A stretch of 64,000 nucleotides of DNA from Chthonobacter rhizosphaerae. GTDB lineage: Bacteria > Pseudomonadota > Alphaproteobacteria > Rhizobiales > Pleomorphomonadaceae. This document shows, one piece after another, positions 1 to 9,324 of the stretch; position 1 is the stretch's first letter; each line of letters starts with the position of its first letter. The notes beneath the pieces are model-generated. The model saw nothing but the letters and a program-made list of their open reading frames with translations. It did no database searches and had not been told where the DNA came from. The DNA is taken from positions 1-64,000 of the forward strand of contig NZ_JACDIS010000010.1 in assembly GCF_013839525.1 (NCBI RefSeq), read 5' to 3'. The position numbers were made by a program, and so were the translations under genes.

Positions 1-374
1 AAGGCGCCTTCCACCAGGATGGAGTCTTCGCTGTCCGTCGCCAGACGGAAGAACGACCGGAGCTGGCCGTACTCGGTCATGGTGCGGGCGTCGAAGTCGA
101 CGCGGGCGTCAGCACGGAACTGGGTGCTGAAGTCGTCGTCGCCGTCGCCGTCCTGGTCGGCCTCGAAGGCCGTGACGCGGAAGCGGACGCGGCCGGAGAT
201 GTCGAGGCAGGTCTCGGTGCCGGGAATGTAGAAGAAGCCGGCGCCGAAGGTGTCGCAAACCTTCACATAGTCCACAGCGGCCGGAACCGGCTCGCCCGGC
301 AGGTCCGCAGCCTGGGCGGCCGACGCGACCATCAGGCCGGCAGCGGTGCCGAGCAGGATGCTCTTGATGTTCAT
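1..374 (-). CDS. Porin (Porin_2 / Omp2-like), 5' part only
   Basis: Trimeric outer-membrane porin for passive diffusion of small solutes; only the first 124 residues are in the window. The protein opens with a signal peptide ([20 protein letters not shown], then QAADLP). It continues with the segment typical of Hyphomicrobiales porins: a Cys in [20 protein letters not shown] followed by the first beta strand ([11 protein letters not shown]). The start is fixed by GGAGG at 382-386, seven bases before ATG. Around residues 71-80 there is an acidic DQDGDGDDD stretch that resembles a calcium-loop pattern and is unusual for this position. The gene has a long upstream region of its own, so it is probably monocistronic. 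The family call is firm; substrate preference cannot be read. Confidence 0.88.
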   Translation of the reverse strand, partial: MNIKSILLGTAAGLMVASAAQAADLPGEPVPAAVDYVKVCDTFGAGFFYIPGTETCLDISGRVRFRVTAFEADQDGDGDDDFSTQFRADARVDFDARTMTEYGQLRSFFRLATDSEDSILVEGA

Positions 375-909
375 TTCCTGACCTCCAAAGTCAACCAGAG
401 GAGAAACCAGCCCTCGAACCTTGTTCCGACAGACGCCTGGACGTTCCGGGCATCAGCGGCGTCCGTCACCGGGGCCGATTTCTGTTGTGTCGCCGTTCCG
501 CTCTTTCGTTCGACTGCCACCCCAGACAGTCGGAGCGTGGGGCGCTTGTGAGCCCGGTGTCTTCCGAACTCGCTCAGTCAAACTGACCGATCGGCCCGAC
601 CCATTCAACAGCGAACATATATTCGGCGGACTACTTGAGGCCGTTTGGAATGCGTTGTTGCATATATATCACGAGACGCATTAGTGCCCGAAATGCGTTC
701 GTAAACACGGGGTTAACACCGCGCCTCCGCGAACGTGGCGCGAAGCTCGTCACGGTCGGTTTCCAGGGCCTGTGTCGCCCGGAAGGGACAGGGCGGCGGC
801 GCCTTCGCAACGCGGGGGCCCGTACCGACGAGCGAATCCGCGTCGGCGGAAACCGGCCGGCGGGTGGTTCGGTGCGTCCTGGAGGAGGGGAGAGGGCCGC
901 GCGGCGCGG
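375..909. promoter_or_regulatory. Long upstream region of the porin gene
   Basis: No convincing gene is present. The stretch 600-720 is strikingly AT-rich for this genome, with TATATAT cores at about 616-622 and 661-669. Three copies of AATGCGT lie here: 649-655, an inverted copy (ACGCATT) at 676-682, and 692-698. The first two form an inverted repeat around an AT-rich centre. The layout suits a regulated porin promoter on the minus strand with a long leader, but I cannot place -35 and -10 boxes with confidence. Confidence 0.4.
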
Positions 910-1845
910 TCACTCGGCGGCGGGTCGCGTCACCGCGTCCGGGTGCGCCGGCACCGCCTTCAGGTAGGCGGCGATCGCCGCCCGGTCCTCGGCCGGCAGG
1001 GCGGCCATGTTGGCCTGCACCGACACCATCTGGCCGCCGAACGAGTCGTAGTCGGGCTTGAAGCCGCTCTCCAGCGAGTAGGTGATGTCGTCCGCCGACC
1101 ACGACTCAAGCCCCTCGGCGTGGGGCGTCAGATTCGGAATCACGCCCCTCCCCTCCGGATTTGCCGCGCCGGCGAGCCAGCGGGCGGTATCGAGCCCGCC
1201 GATCGCGTTGCGCGGCGTGTGGCATTCGCCGCAGTGGCCCGGCCCCTCAACGAGATACTGCCCCCGCCGCACCGCATCCGAAGCATCCGCCGGCAGGGCC
1301 ACCACGGGCGAGGGATCCACGTAGAGGCGCTTCCAGAGGCCGACGCCCCGGCGGATCGAATAGGGAAAGCCGAGGTCGTGGTCGGCCACGGCGTTGCGCA
1401 CCGGCGGCAGGGTGTCGAGATAGGCCTTGAGGTCGATCACGTCCTCCACGCGCATGCGGGCGTAGGACGTGTAGGGGAACGACGGATAGTAGCTGGCGCC
1501 CTCCGGCGAGGTGCCGTGCATCATGGCGTTCACGAGGTCGCCCGCCGTCCAGCCGCCGATTCCCGTGTCCGGGTCCGGCGAGATGTTCGGCACCCGGAAG
1601 AGGCCGAACGGCGTGTTCAGCTCCAGGCCGCCGGCGAGCTTCAGCTTCTCCTCGCCTTCCGCGTTCGGGGCGGCGTGGCACGACACGCAGCCGCCGGCGT
1701 GGAAGACGAGTTCGCCGTTCGCGACGTCCGGCGTGTGGGCGGGCAGGCTCGCCGCCTCCACCCGGTCCGGCTCCGTCAGCATCCAGAAGACGCCGCCACC
1801 AGCGGCCGCGAGCACAACGGCCGTCGCCAAACCCGCCTTCAGCAT
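910..1845 (-). CDS. Diheme cytochrome c, membrane-anchored or exported
   Basis: Electron carrier of the periplasm with two c-type haem sites: CVSCH at residues 53-57 and CGECH at 205-209. The N-terminus has one hydrophobic segment (about residues 3-23) that acts as a signal or anchor. Candidate Met axial ligands lie in the segments after each haem motif. The length (311 aa) and the paired domains resemble the cytochrome subunit of membrane-bound alcohol/aldehyde/gluconate-type dehydrogenases, or SoxX/thiosulfate-type diheme proteins. No dehydrogenase gene is adjacent, so the electron donor is unknown. A GGAG element lies about eight bases before ATG at 1845. The gene stands alone, divergent from alr. 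Confidence 0.85.
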   Translation of the reverse strand: MLKAGLATAVVLAAAGGGVFWMLTEPDRVEAASLPAHTPDVANGELVFHAGGCVSCHAAPNAEGEEKLKLAGGLELNTPFGLFRVPNISPDPDTGIGGWTAGDLVNAMMHGTSPEGASYYPSFPYTSYARMRVEDVIDLKAYLDTLPPVRNAVADHDLGFPYSIRRGVGLWKRLYVDPSPVVALPADASDAVRRGQYLVEGPGHCGECHTPRNAIGGLDTARWLAGAANPEGRGVIPNLTPHAEGLESWSADDITYSLESGFKPDYDSFGGQMVSVQANMAALPAEDRAAIAAYLKAVPAHPDAVTRPAAE

Positions 1846-2082
1846 GCTGTCCGCTCCGCATCGTGTCCCGAACCGGCGCGAAGGCTAGCGGGCCGCGTCC
1901 GCCTGTCAAAGAACGGTTCGGTGAACACGCGCGTGAACGGCCACTCCTCCACAACCCCCCGCCACCCTACGGTGCGGGCCCGACCTTCCGGGCAACCGAG
2001 ATCGGGCGCTCCGCGCGGGCGCAGACCTGCCCCGCTCCCCCGGCGCGGCGACTCGCCACCGGGAATCGCTTAAGGTTCGGCC

Positions 2083-3204
2083 ATGGACACGCTTCCTCCG
2101 CTCTCGGCCCTGCCCTCCGGCGGGCGGCTCACCGTCGATCTGTCGGCGCTCGTCGGCAACTGGCGCACGATCCGGTCGCGGGTCGGCGCCGCCGAGGCCG
2201 CCGCCGTCGTCAAGGGCGACGCCTACGGCATCGGGCTGGAGCCCGCCGCGCGGGCGCTCCACGCCGCCGGCTGCCGCACCTTCTTCGTCGCCCTCCCCCG
2301 TGGCGGCGTACGCTTGCGCGCCGTCCTGCCCGACGCGGTCATCTACGTCCTCAACGGCTTCTTCGACGGGGCCGGCCCGGTCTACACCGCCGCGCGGCTG
2401 CGGCCCGTGCTCGGCAGCCGCGCCGAGGTCGACGCCTGGCTCGCCGAGACCGGCGGCTCGGGCGAGCCCGCCGCGATCCACGTGGACACGGGCATGAACC
2501 GGCTGGGCCTCACCCGCGACGAAGCCGTGGCGGTCGCGGCGGACGCGGGCCTCCTCGCCCGGCTCCGGCCCGCGCTCGTCATGAGCCACCTCGCCTGCGC
2601 CGACGCGCCGGGCCATCCGCTGACCGCCGAGCAGATCCGCCGGTTCACCGAGGTGCGCGCCCTCTTCCCCGGCGTGCCCGGTTCGCTCTCCAACTCCGCC
2701 GGCGTCGATCTCGGCCCGGAGGTCCACCACGACCTCGTCCGCCCCGGCATCGCGCTCTACGGCGCGCGCTGGGCCGCCGACCGGCCGCCGCTCGAGCCGG
2801 TCGCGACCCTCGAGGGTCGCCTCATCCAGGTCAACGAGGTGCCCGCCGGGGCCGCCGTCGGCTACGGCGCCGCCTTCCGGGCCGAACGGCCGAGCCGAAT
2901 CGGCATCGTGTCGGTCGGCTACGCGGACGGATACCTCCGCCGCGCCGGTGCGTCGGATGCCGGGCCCGGCGCCTCCGCCGCCATCGGCGGCATGCGCGTC
3001 CCCCTCGCCGGCCGCGTCTCCATGGACATGCTCGCCGTCGACCTCACCGACGCGCCGGCCGAACTATGCCGCCGCGGCGGGTGGGTGGAGCTGTTCGGCC
3101 GCACCGTCCCGGTGGACGAGGTGGCCGGCCACGCCGGCACCATCGGCTGGGAACTCCTCACCGGCATCGGCGACCGCTACGAGCGGCGGTACGTGGGCGG
3201 GTGA
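2083..3204 (+). CDS. alr: Alanine racemase
   Basis: PLP enzyme that interconverts L- and D-alanine for peptidoglycan. The PLP lysine is K44 in VVKGDAYG, and the second catalytic base is probably Y261 in AVGYGAAF. The late segment with GRVSMDMLAVDLT is typical of the C-terminal beta domain. The length of 373 aa is normal. In many Hyphomicrobiales alr sits between dnaB and radA; here radA follows after about 280 bases that hold repeat elements, and cytochrome c replaces dnaB upstream. Confidence 0.96.
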   Translation: MDTLPPLSALPSGGRLTVDLSALVGNWRTIRSRVGAAEAAAVVKGDAYGIGLEPAARALHAAGCRTFFVALPRGGVRLRAVLPDAVIYVLNGFFDGAGPVYTAARLRPVLGSRAEVDAWLAETGGSGEPAAIHVDTGMNRLGLTRDEAVAVAADAGLLARLRPALVMSHLACADAPGHPLTAEQIRRFTEVRALFPGVPGSLSNSAGVDLGPEVHHDLVRPGIALYGARWAADRPPLEPVATLEGRLIQVNEVPAGAAVGYGAAFRAERPSRIGIVSVGYADGYLRRAGASDAGPGASAAIGGMRVPLAGRVSMDMLAVDLTDAPAELCRRGGWVELFGRTVPVDEVAGHAGTIGWELLTGIGDRYERRYVGG

Positions 3205-3251
3205 AGAGCGGGGTGGTGTGGAGAGGGCGACGGGAGCGGCTACGGCCTGGA

Positions 3252-3400
3252 ATGCATGGATGCTCCACCTTCGCGGACCATGACCATCGCCGCGTGGGCC
3301 GCACCGGTGCTCGCCCCTTTGCCCCGTCATGGTCCGCGAGGGCGGCCCACCCACGCATATCTCGACGCAACGTCCACGCCGGCGGACCATCCGCGCTTTT
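3252..3400. repeat. Intergenic palindromic repeat, family A (alr-radA gap)
   Basis: An inverted degenerate copy (3252-3285) and a direct copy (3326-3358) of a dispersed element lie here, with a further half element near 3382-3396. The intact form reads GTCATGGTCCGCG, a short loop, then CGCGGACCACCCACGCAT, so GGTCCGCG pairs with CGCGGACC. Translating the element gives short peptides such as MVREGGPPTH, which are not believed to be made. Related copies occur in at least five other intergenic gaps of the window. Confidence 0.75.
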
Positions 3401-3484
3401 TCAGCAGATCAACGGTTCCATGTCCTGTACAAAACGGGAACGGATCCCCATACTCCGCACCAACTGCCTTCCCGAGATCCCCGC

Positions 3485-4912
3485 ATGGCCAAGCGCTCTA
3501 CCCATTTCGTCTGCCAGACCTGCGGCGCCACTTCGCCGAAGTGGGCGGGCAAGTGCGAATCGTGCGGCTCGTGGAATTCCTTCGTGGAGGAGACCGCCGG
3601 CTCCGGCATCGGCGGCGCCATCATCGGCCAGAAGGGCCGGCCCATGCGCAAGGGCCGGGTCGTCCCGCTCGTCGCCCTGTCCGGCGCCATCGATCAGGCG
3701 CCGCGGGTGCCGACCGGCATCGAGGAACTGGACCGGGTCACCGGCGGCGGATTCGTGCGCGGCTCCGCGCTTCTCGTCGGCGGCGACCCAGGCATCGGCA
3801 AGTCCACGCTCCTCATCCAGGCCGCCGCCACGCTCGCGCGCTCCGGCGCGCGCGTCGTCTACGTGTCCGGCGAGGAGGCGGTCGCCCAGGTGCGCCTGCG
3901 CGCCGAGCGGCTCGGCCTCGCCGACGCGCCGGTGGCGCTCGCCGCCGAGACCAGCGTCGAAGACATCCTCACCACGCTCCAGGACGGCCCGCCGCCCCAC
4001 CTCGTCATCATCGACTCGATCCAGACGCTCTGGACCGAAGTGGTCGATTCGGCCCCCGGCACCGTCGCCCAGGTTCGCACCTCCGCCCAGGCGATGATCC
4101 GCTACGCCAAGGAGTCGGGCGCCACGGTGGTGCTCGTCGGCCACGTCACCAAGGAAGGCACCATCGCGGGGCCGCGTGTGGTGGAGCACATGGTCGACGC
4201 GGTGCTCTACTTCGAGGGCGACGGCGCCCGCCACTTCCGCGTGCTTCGCGCCGTGAAGAACCGCTTCGGCCCGACCGACGAGATCGGCGTGTTCGAGATG
4301 ACAGGGCGCGGCCTCAAGGAGGTGCCCAACCCGTCGGAACTCTTCATGGGTTCGCGCGACGCGTCCTCCCCCGGGGCCGCGGTCTTCGCCGGGATGGAGG
4401 GCACGCGGCCGGTGCTCGTCGAGGTCCAGGCGCTGGTCGCCCCCTCCTCCCTCGGCACCCCGCGCCGCGCCGTGGTCGGCTGGGACGGCAATCGCCTGTC
4501 CATGATCCTCGCCGTCCTGGAGGCCCACTGCGGCATCCGGTTCGGCCAGCACGACGTGTATCTCAACGTCGCCGGCGGCCTGCGCATCCAGGAGCCGGCG
4601 GCGGATCTCGCCGTGGCGGCCAGCCTCGTGTCCTCCCTGGCCGGGGTTGCTCTCGGTCCGGATTGCGTCTATTTCGGCGAAGTCAGCCTGTCCGGTGCGG
4701 TCCGGCCGGTCGCGCACGCGTCCAGCCGCCTCAAAGAAGCCGAAAAGCTGGGGTTCTCCCGTGCGGTCGCGCCCAAGGGCGGTCCGGGCGAGGAGCCCAT
4801 GGCGGGGATCGGCGTCGGCGAAGTGGCGGAACTGGCGGATCTCGTCGCCCGCATCGCCGGCGGCGGACGCCCCCGGGTCCAGGCGTCGGACGGTCGCGCC
4901 CTGCGCGCCTGA
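3485..4912 (+). CDS. radA: DNA repair protein RadA (Sms)
   Basis: RecA-like ATPase/helicase that processes branched recombination intermediates. The order is a C4 zinc finger (C10, C13, C24, C27), Walker A GGDPGIGKST at 99-108, the RadA-specific KNRFG motif at 258-262, and a C-terminal Lon-like domain. The reading frame stays open upstream to 3329 through the repeat element. The ATG at 3485 is chosen because MAKRSTHFVCQTCG is where the family normally begins; the protein is then 475 aa, the usual size. cvpA and purF follow in the standard order. Confidence 0.96.
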   Translation: MAKRSTHFVCQTCGATSPKWAGKCESCGSWNSFVEETAGSGIGGAIIGQKGRPMRKGRVVPLVALSGAIDQAPRVPTGIEELDRVTGGGFVRGSALLVGGDPGIGKSTLLIQAAATLARSGARVVYVSGEEAVAQVRLRAERLGLADAPVALAAETSVEDILTTLQDGPPPHLVIIDSIQTLWTEVVDSAPGTVAQVRTSAQAMIRYAKESGATVVLVGHVTKEGTIAGPRVVEHMVDAVLYFEGDGARHFRVLRAVKNRFGPTDEIGVFEMTGRGLKEVPNPSELFMGSRDASSPGAAVFAGMEGTRPVLVEVQALVAPSSLGTPRRAVVGWDGNRLSMILAVLEAHCGIRFGQHDVYLNVAGGLRIQEPAADLAVAASLVSSLAGVALGPDCVYFGEVSLSGAVRPVAHASSRLKEAEKLGFSRAVAPKGGPGEEPMAGIGVGEVAELADLVARIAGGGRPRVQASDGRALRA

Positions 4913-4987
4913 GGGCGGACGAGTTGGTAGGCGATCGAGCGGTGGGCCGGTTCCGGGGGGCTCGATGACATCGGGGAATGGCTGACG

Positions 4988-5629
4988 ATGCCGATCACAC
5001 TTCTCGACGGGATCCTGCTCGTCATCATGCTGATCTCGGCGATGCTCGCCATGATCCGCGGCTTCGTGCGCGAAGTGCTGTCGATCGCCTCCTGGGTCGC
5101 CGCCGCCGCGGCCGCCTTCTTCTTCTACGACGACGTGCTGCCCTTCGTGCAGGAGCACGTGGCCCAGCGCCAGATCGCCATCGCGGTCGCGGCCGGCGGC
5201 GTCTTCCTGCTCACCCTGATGGTGGTGTCCTTCATCACCATGCGCATCTCCGACTTCGTGCTCGACAGCCGGATCGGCCCGATCGACCGCACCTTCGGCT
5301 TCGTGTTCGGCGCCGCCCGCGGCCTGCTGCTGGTCGTCGTCGGCATGCTCTTCTTCAACTGGTTCATGCCCGACGAGCGTGGCCAGCCCGGCTGGGTGGT
5401 GGACGCCCGCTCCAAGCCCCTCCTCAACGCCATCGGCGACCAGTTGCTGGCGGCGCTGCCGGAGGATCCGGAGAAGGACATCCTGGAGCAGTTCCAGAAC
5501 CCGCAGCGGGACGACGGCTCCACGCCGCCGCCGGACGGCGGCGAGGGCCGGCCGGATCCGGCCTATCGGTCGGGCGAGCGCGACGGCCTCGACCAGCTGA
5601 TCCAGTCGACCGGCACCAACAACCAGTGA
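4988..5629 (+). CDS. cvpA: CvpA family membrane protein
   Basis: Inner-membrane protein named after its requirement for colicin V production in E. coli; its biochemical role is unsettled. The first 120 residues hold about four hydrophobic segments (LLDGILLVIMLISAMLAMI, then SWVAAAAAAFFFYD, VAAGGVFLLTLMVV and FGAARGLLLVVVGML). A hydrophilic, Pro/Gly/Asp-rich tail of about 80 residues follows. The position directly before purF is conserved across proteobacteria. A hairpin just after the stop separates it from purF. Confidence 0.9.
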   Translation: MPITLLDGILLVIMLISAMLAMIRGFVREVLSIASWVAAAAAAFFFYDDVLPFVQEHVAQRQIAIAVAAGGVFLLTLMVVSFITMRISDFVLDSRIGPIDRTFGFVFGAARGLLLVVVGMLFFNWFMPDERGQPGWVVDARSKPLLNAIGDQLLAALPEDPEKDILEQFQNPQRDDGSTPPPDGGEGRPDPAYRSGERDGLDQLIQSTGTNNQ

Positions 5630-5637
5630 CGAACGGC

Positions 5638-5661
5638 AAGGCCCCGCACCCCCGGGGCCTT
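5638..5661 (+). terminator. Terminator-like hairpin after cvpA
   Basis: Perfect nine-base stem AAGGCCCCG / CGGGGCCTT with a six-base loop, eight bases after the cvpA stop. The U tract is only two bases, so termination may be partial. Confidence 0.6.
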
Positions 5662-5760
5662 CACCGTTTCGCCGGCTAGGCGTCACCCCGTACGCGGACG
5701 CCATAGGAATCCCGGCGCAGGCGGACTATATAGGGGCCCGCGAGCCTCCGGAGACGAGCC

Positions 5761-7230
5761 ATGGACGACTTCACGATGCACCCGTTCGACGCGGGTGAGG
5801 ACGACCGATTCCACGAGGAATGCGGCGTCTTCGGGGTGTACGGCGCCCAGAACGCGGCCGCTCTCGCGGCCCTCGGCCTGCACGCCCTGCAGCATCGCGG
5901 GCAGGAGGCGGCCGGCATCTGCTCCTTCGACGGGCGGCAGTTCTACACCGAGCGGCACATCGGCCTCGTCGGCGACAACTTCACCAAGCCCTCGGTCATC
6001 GCCCGCCTGCCGGGCGACCGGGCCATCGGCCACACCCGCTATTCCACCACGGGCGGCTCCGGCATCCGCAACGTCCAGCCCCTGTTCGCCCAGTACACCG
6101 GCGGCGGTTTCGCCATCGCGCACAACGGCAACCTGACCAACGCCATGACGCTGCAGAAGGAACTGCAGCGGCGCGGCTCCATCTTCCAGTCCACCTCCGA
6201 CACGGAGACCATCCTGCACCTGGTGGCGACCAGCCCCAAGGTGGCCCTGGTCGACCGGCTGGTGGACGCCATGTCGCGCGTCGAGGGCGCCTATTCGCTC
6301 GTCTGCATCTCCAACAAGAAGATGATCGGCTGCCGCGACCCGCTCGGCATCCGCCCGCTCATCCTCGGCGATCTGGAGGGGGCCCTGGTGCTCGCCTCGG
6401 AGACCTGCGCGCTCGACATCATCGGCGCGCGCTTCGTGCGCGAGATCGAGCCCGGCGAGATGGTCATCATCACCGACGACGGCATCGAGAGCATCAAGCC
6501 GTTCGGCCGCACTGCGTCGCGCTTCTGCATCTTCGAATACGTCTACTTCGCCCGGCCCGATTCCGTCTTCAGCGGCACGTCGGTCTACGAGGTGCGCAAG
6601 CGGATCGGCGCCGAGCTCGCCCGCGAGAGCGGCGTCACCGCCGACATCGTCATTCCGGTGCCGGACTCCGGCACCCCGGCCGCCATCGGCTTCGCCGAGG
6701 CCGCGGGCCTGCCGTTCGACCTCGGCATCATCCGCAACCATTACGTGGGCCGCACCTTCATCGAGCCGACCGACTCGATCCGCCACATGGGCGTGAAGCT
6801 GAAGCACAACGCCAACCGCTCGGTGATCCAGGGCAAGCGCATCGTGCTCGTGGACGATTCCATCGTGCGCGGCACCACGTCGGTGAAGATCGTCCAGATG
6901 ATGCGCGACGCCGGCGCCACCGAGGTGCACATGCGCATCGCCTCGCCGCCGACCCGCGACAGCTGCTTCTACGGCGTCGACACGCCGGAGAAGGGCAAGC
7001 TCCTCGCCTCGCGCATGTCGATCCAGGAGATGACCTCCTACATCGGCGTGGACAGCCTCGCCTTCCTGTCCATCGACGGCCTCTACCGCGCCGTCGGCCA
7101 GGCCAAGCGCGACAACCTCGTCCCGCAGTATTGCGACGCCTGCTTCACCGGCGAATACCCGACCGTCCTCACCGACCAGGCGGGCGAGCCGTCCGTGCGT
7201 CAGCTGACGCTCCTTGCCGAGGCGCGCTGA
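5761..7230 (+). CDS. purF: Amidophosphoribosyltransferase
   Basis: First committed step of purine synthesis: PRPP plus glutamine gives 5-phosphoribosylamine. The N-terminal Ntn glutaminase has its nucleophile at C21 (HEECGVFGVYG), so a 20-residue propeptide would be removed. The PRPP-binding loop of the type I phosphoribosyltransferase domain, IVLVDDSIVRGTTS, starts near residue 361. The length of 489 aa is typical. A GGAG element sits about seven bases before ATG. Confidence 0.97.
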   Translation: MDDFTMHPFDAGEDDRFHEECGVFGVYGAQNAAALAALGLHALQHRGQEAAGICSFDGRQFYTERHIGLVGDNFTKPSVIARLPGDRAIGHTRYSTTGGSGIRNVQPLFAQYTGGGFAIAHNGNLTNAMTLQKELQRRGSIFQSTSDTETILHLVATSPKVALVDRLVDAMSRVEGAYSLVCISNKKMIGCRDPLGIRPLILGDLEGALVLASETCALDIIGARFVREIEPGEMVIITDDGIESIKPFGRTASRFCIFEYVYFARPDSVFSGTSVYEVRKRIGAELARESGVTADIVIPVPDSGTPAAIGFAEAAGLPFDLGIIRNHYVGRTFIEPTDSIRHMGVKLKHNANRSVIQGKRIVLVDDSIVRGTTSVKIVQMMRDAGATEVHMRIASPPTRDSCFYGVDTPEKGKLLASRMSIQEMTSYIGVDSLAFLSIDGLYRAVGQAKRDNLVPQYCDACFTGEYPTVLTDQAGEPSVRQLTLLAEAR

Positions 7231-7260
7231 CGCCCCGGCTTCCTCCTTGCCAGACGGATC

Positions 7261-8010
7261 ATGATGTCCGAGACGATCGACAGACGCATCGCCCTCGTCA
7301 CCGGCGCGTCGCGCGGCATCGGCCGCGCCGCCGCCCTCGCCCTCGCCGAGGCCGGCCACCACGTGGTGGCGGTCGCCCGCACCGAGGGCGGCCTGTCCGA
7401 GCTCGACGACGAGATCCAGGCGGCCGGCGGCTCGGCCACCCTGGTGCCGATGTCGCTGACGGACTTCGACGCGCTCGATCGTCTCGGCGCCGCCCTGTTC
7501 GAGCGCTGGGGCCGCCTCGACGTCCTCCTGGCCAACGCCGGCATTCTCGGCCCGCTTTCGCCGGTCGGTCACGTGCCGCCGAACAAGTGGGAGGAGGTGA
7601 TGGCCGTCAACGTCACCGCCAACTACCGCCTGATCCGCTCGCTCGATCCCCTGCTTCGCCGATCCGCCGCACCGCGCACCCTGTTCGTCTCCTCCGGCGC
7701 CGCCCACAAGTGCCGGGCCTACTGGGGCCCCTACTCCGTCTCCAAGGCGGCCCTGGAGGCTCTGGTGCGCACCTGGGCGGCCGAGGTGGAAAGCTTCGGC
7801 ATCACGGCCAACCTCCTCAACCCGGGCCCGTTGCGCACCAAGATGCGCGCCCAGGCCATGCCGGGCGAGGATCCGCTGTCGCTGAAGACGCCGGAGGACC
7901 TTGCGCCGCACATCGTGGCGGCGCTGTCCCCGGAGACGACCCGCACCGGCCAGATCTTCGACTTCCCCACACTCGCCTGGACGGAACCGCAAATGCCGCG
8001 TCCGGCTTGA
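7261..8010 (+). CDS. Short-chain dehydrogenase/reductase (SDR)
   Basis: NAD(P)-dependent oxidoreductase of the classical SDR family. The cofactor motif TGASRGIG is at residues 14-21, NAG follows in LLANAGILG, and the catalytic pair is Y158/K162 (YSVSK). The overall pattern, with LFVSSGAAHKCRAYWGPYSVSKAALE, resembles the SDR often found right after purF in Hyphomicrobiales. The substrate is unknown. ATG codons at 7261 and 7264 are both possible; the gap to purF is 30 bases, so co-transcription is likely. Confidence 0.9.
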   Translation: MMSETIDRRIALVTGASRGIGRAAALALAEAGHHVVAVARTEGGLSELDDEIQAAGGSATLVPMSLTDFDALDRLGAALFERWGRLDVLLANAGILGPLSPVGHVPPNKWEEVMAVNVTANYRLIRSLDPLLRRSAAPRTLFVSSGAAHKCRAYWGPYSVSKAALEALVRTWAAEVESFGITANLLNPGPLRTKMRAQAMPGEDPLSLKTPEDLAPHIVAALSPETTRTGQIFDFPTLAWTEPQMPRPA

Positions 8011-8117
8011 CCGGGCAGCGAAACGACCGACGCGGACAGCCCGTCCCCGCGACCGCACGTCCCGTGGCGGGAACCGGGCGGACCGGCTAAGCGTCGGACC
8101 GGACGAAAGGATCGATC

Positions 8118-8591
8118 ATGGCGGTTGAGACATGGACTGCCGGGCAAGGGACGGACACCCCCGTGGTGCTGCCCAAGCGCGACGTCTGGACATCGATCCG
8201 GCGAGGGCTCGCCGGGCGCTGTCCCCACTGCGGCAAGGGTCGCCTGTTCGGCCGCTACCTCAAGGTGGTCGACCGCTGCGAAGCCTGCGGCGAGGAGTAT
8301 TCTCATCACCGGGCCGACGACCTGCCGCCCTACATCACCATCGTCATCGTGGGTCACGTGGTGATCCCGGCGGTGCTGTGGGTGGAGCAGGTCTGGTCCC
8401 CGGAGGACTGGGTGCAGATGGCCATCTGGCTGCCGGTCACCGTCCTGATGACGCTCCTTCTCCTTCAACCCATCAAGGGCGGTGTCGTGGGTCTGCAGTG
8501 GGCGGCCTACATGCACGGCTTCCACCCGTCCGGACCCGACGACCTCGACCGGACCCACGTGACGATACCGGAGGGCCAGCGTGGCGGCTGA
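8118..8591 (+). CDS. DUF983 family membrane protein
   Basis: Small zinc-ribbon membrane protein of unknown function, common in alphaproteobacteria. The cytoplasmic N-terminus carries two CxxC pairs (CPHCGKGRLF and CEACGEEY). The signature DDLPPYITI and two transmembrane segments follow (ITIVIVGHVVIPAVLWV and MAIWLPVTVLMTLLLL). GAAAGG lies six bases before ATG. The stop overlaps the next gene by 11 bases. Confidence 0.9.
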   Translation: MAVETWTAGQGTDTPVVLPKRDVWTSIRRGLAGRCPHCGKGRLFGRYLKVVDRCEACGEEYSHHRADDLPPYITIVIVGHVVIPAVLWVEQVWSPEDWVQMAIWLPVTVLMTLLLLQPIKGGVVGLQWAAYMHGFHPSGPDDLDRTHVTIPEGQRGG

Positions 8592-9324
8592 CGTCGCACT
8601 CACGATCGCCAAACCCGTCCCCCCCAAGAAGAAGGCTCTCGTCCCCCGGGACGCGGCCACCCTCCTGATCCTCGACCGCACCCCCTCCGGCGTCCAGGTG
8701 CTGATGGGCAAGCGGCGCGACGACCTCGCGTTCAACCCGGGCGCCTACGTGTTCCCGGGCGGCCGCGTCGATCCGACCGACGGTCTCGTCTCCGCCGCCG
8801 TGGAGATGCCGGACGTCCTCCGCGACCGGCTCCTCGACCGCATGCGGCCGAAGCCGTCGCGCCGCCGCGCCCGGGCCCTTCTCGTCGCCGCCCTCCGCGA
8901 GACCGCCGAGGAGACCGGCTACCTGATCGGTCGCCGCGACGGTGCGTTCGCCAAGGCCCCGCCGGACGGCTTCCGACCGTTCGTCGACAGGGCCGTCGGG
9001 CTCGACCTCTCCATGGCCAGGCTGGTCGGCCGCGCCATCACGCCGGTCAAACGCCCGCGCCGATTCGACGCCCGCTTCTTCGCGGTCTGGGCCGACGACG
9101 CGGTGGCGGCCGAACCGGACTCGCCGGTGCCGCCCGACAACGAGCTCTCCGACGTCCGATTCGTGCCGCTGTCGAGGACCGGGGAGCTGGAACTGCCGCG
9201 CATGACCAAGATCATGCTCGCCGAGCTCGACACGCGCCTTGCCGCCGATCCGCGCCTGACGCTGGACCTTCCGGCCCCCTTCTTCGTTCCGGTGGGCGAG
9301 ACCCATCGGCGCGAGGAGATCTGA
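8581..9324 (+). CDS. NUDIX hydrolase
   Basis: Hydrolase of nucleoside diphosphates linked to another group. The NUDIX box is split but readable: the glycine-rich FNPGAYVFPGGRVD comes first, then the helix RETAEETGYL near residues 104-113. The spacing puts it with the larger NUDT19/RppH-unlike bacterial NUDIX proteins. It starts at GTG 8581, inside the end of the DUF983 gene, with GGAGG about eight bases upstream, which suggests translational coupling. The substrate cannot be inferred. Confidence 0.88.
   Translation: MAADVALTIAKPVPPKKKALVPRDAATLLILDRTPSGVQVLMGKRRDDLAFNPGAYVFPGGRVDPTDGLVSAAVEMPDVLRDRLLDRMRPKPSRRRARALLVAALRETAEETGYLIGRRDGAFAKAPPDGFRPFVDRAVGLDLSMARLVGRAITPVKRPRRFDARFFAVWADDAVAAEPDSPVPPDNELSDVRFVPLSRTGELELPRMTKIMLAELDTRLAADPRLTLDLPAPFFVPVGETHRREEI

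Noticed and set aside
1863-4097. Plus-strand frame of about 744 codons across alr and radA
   Set aside because: Its translation is Arg/Pro/Ala/Gly filler and it overlaps two clear genes in another frame.
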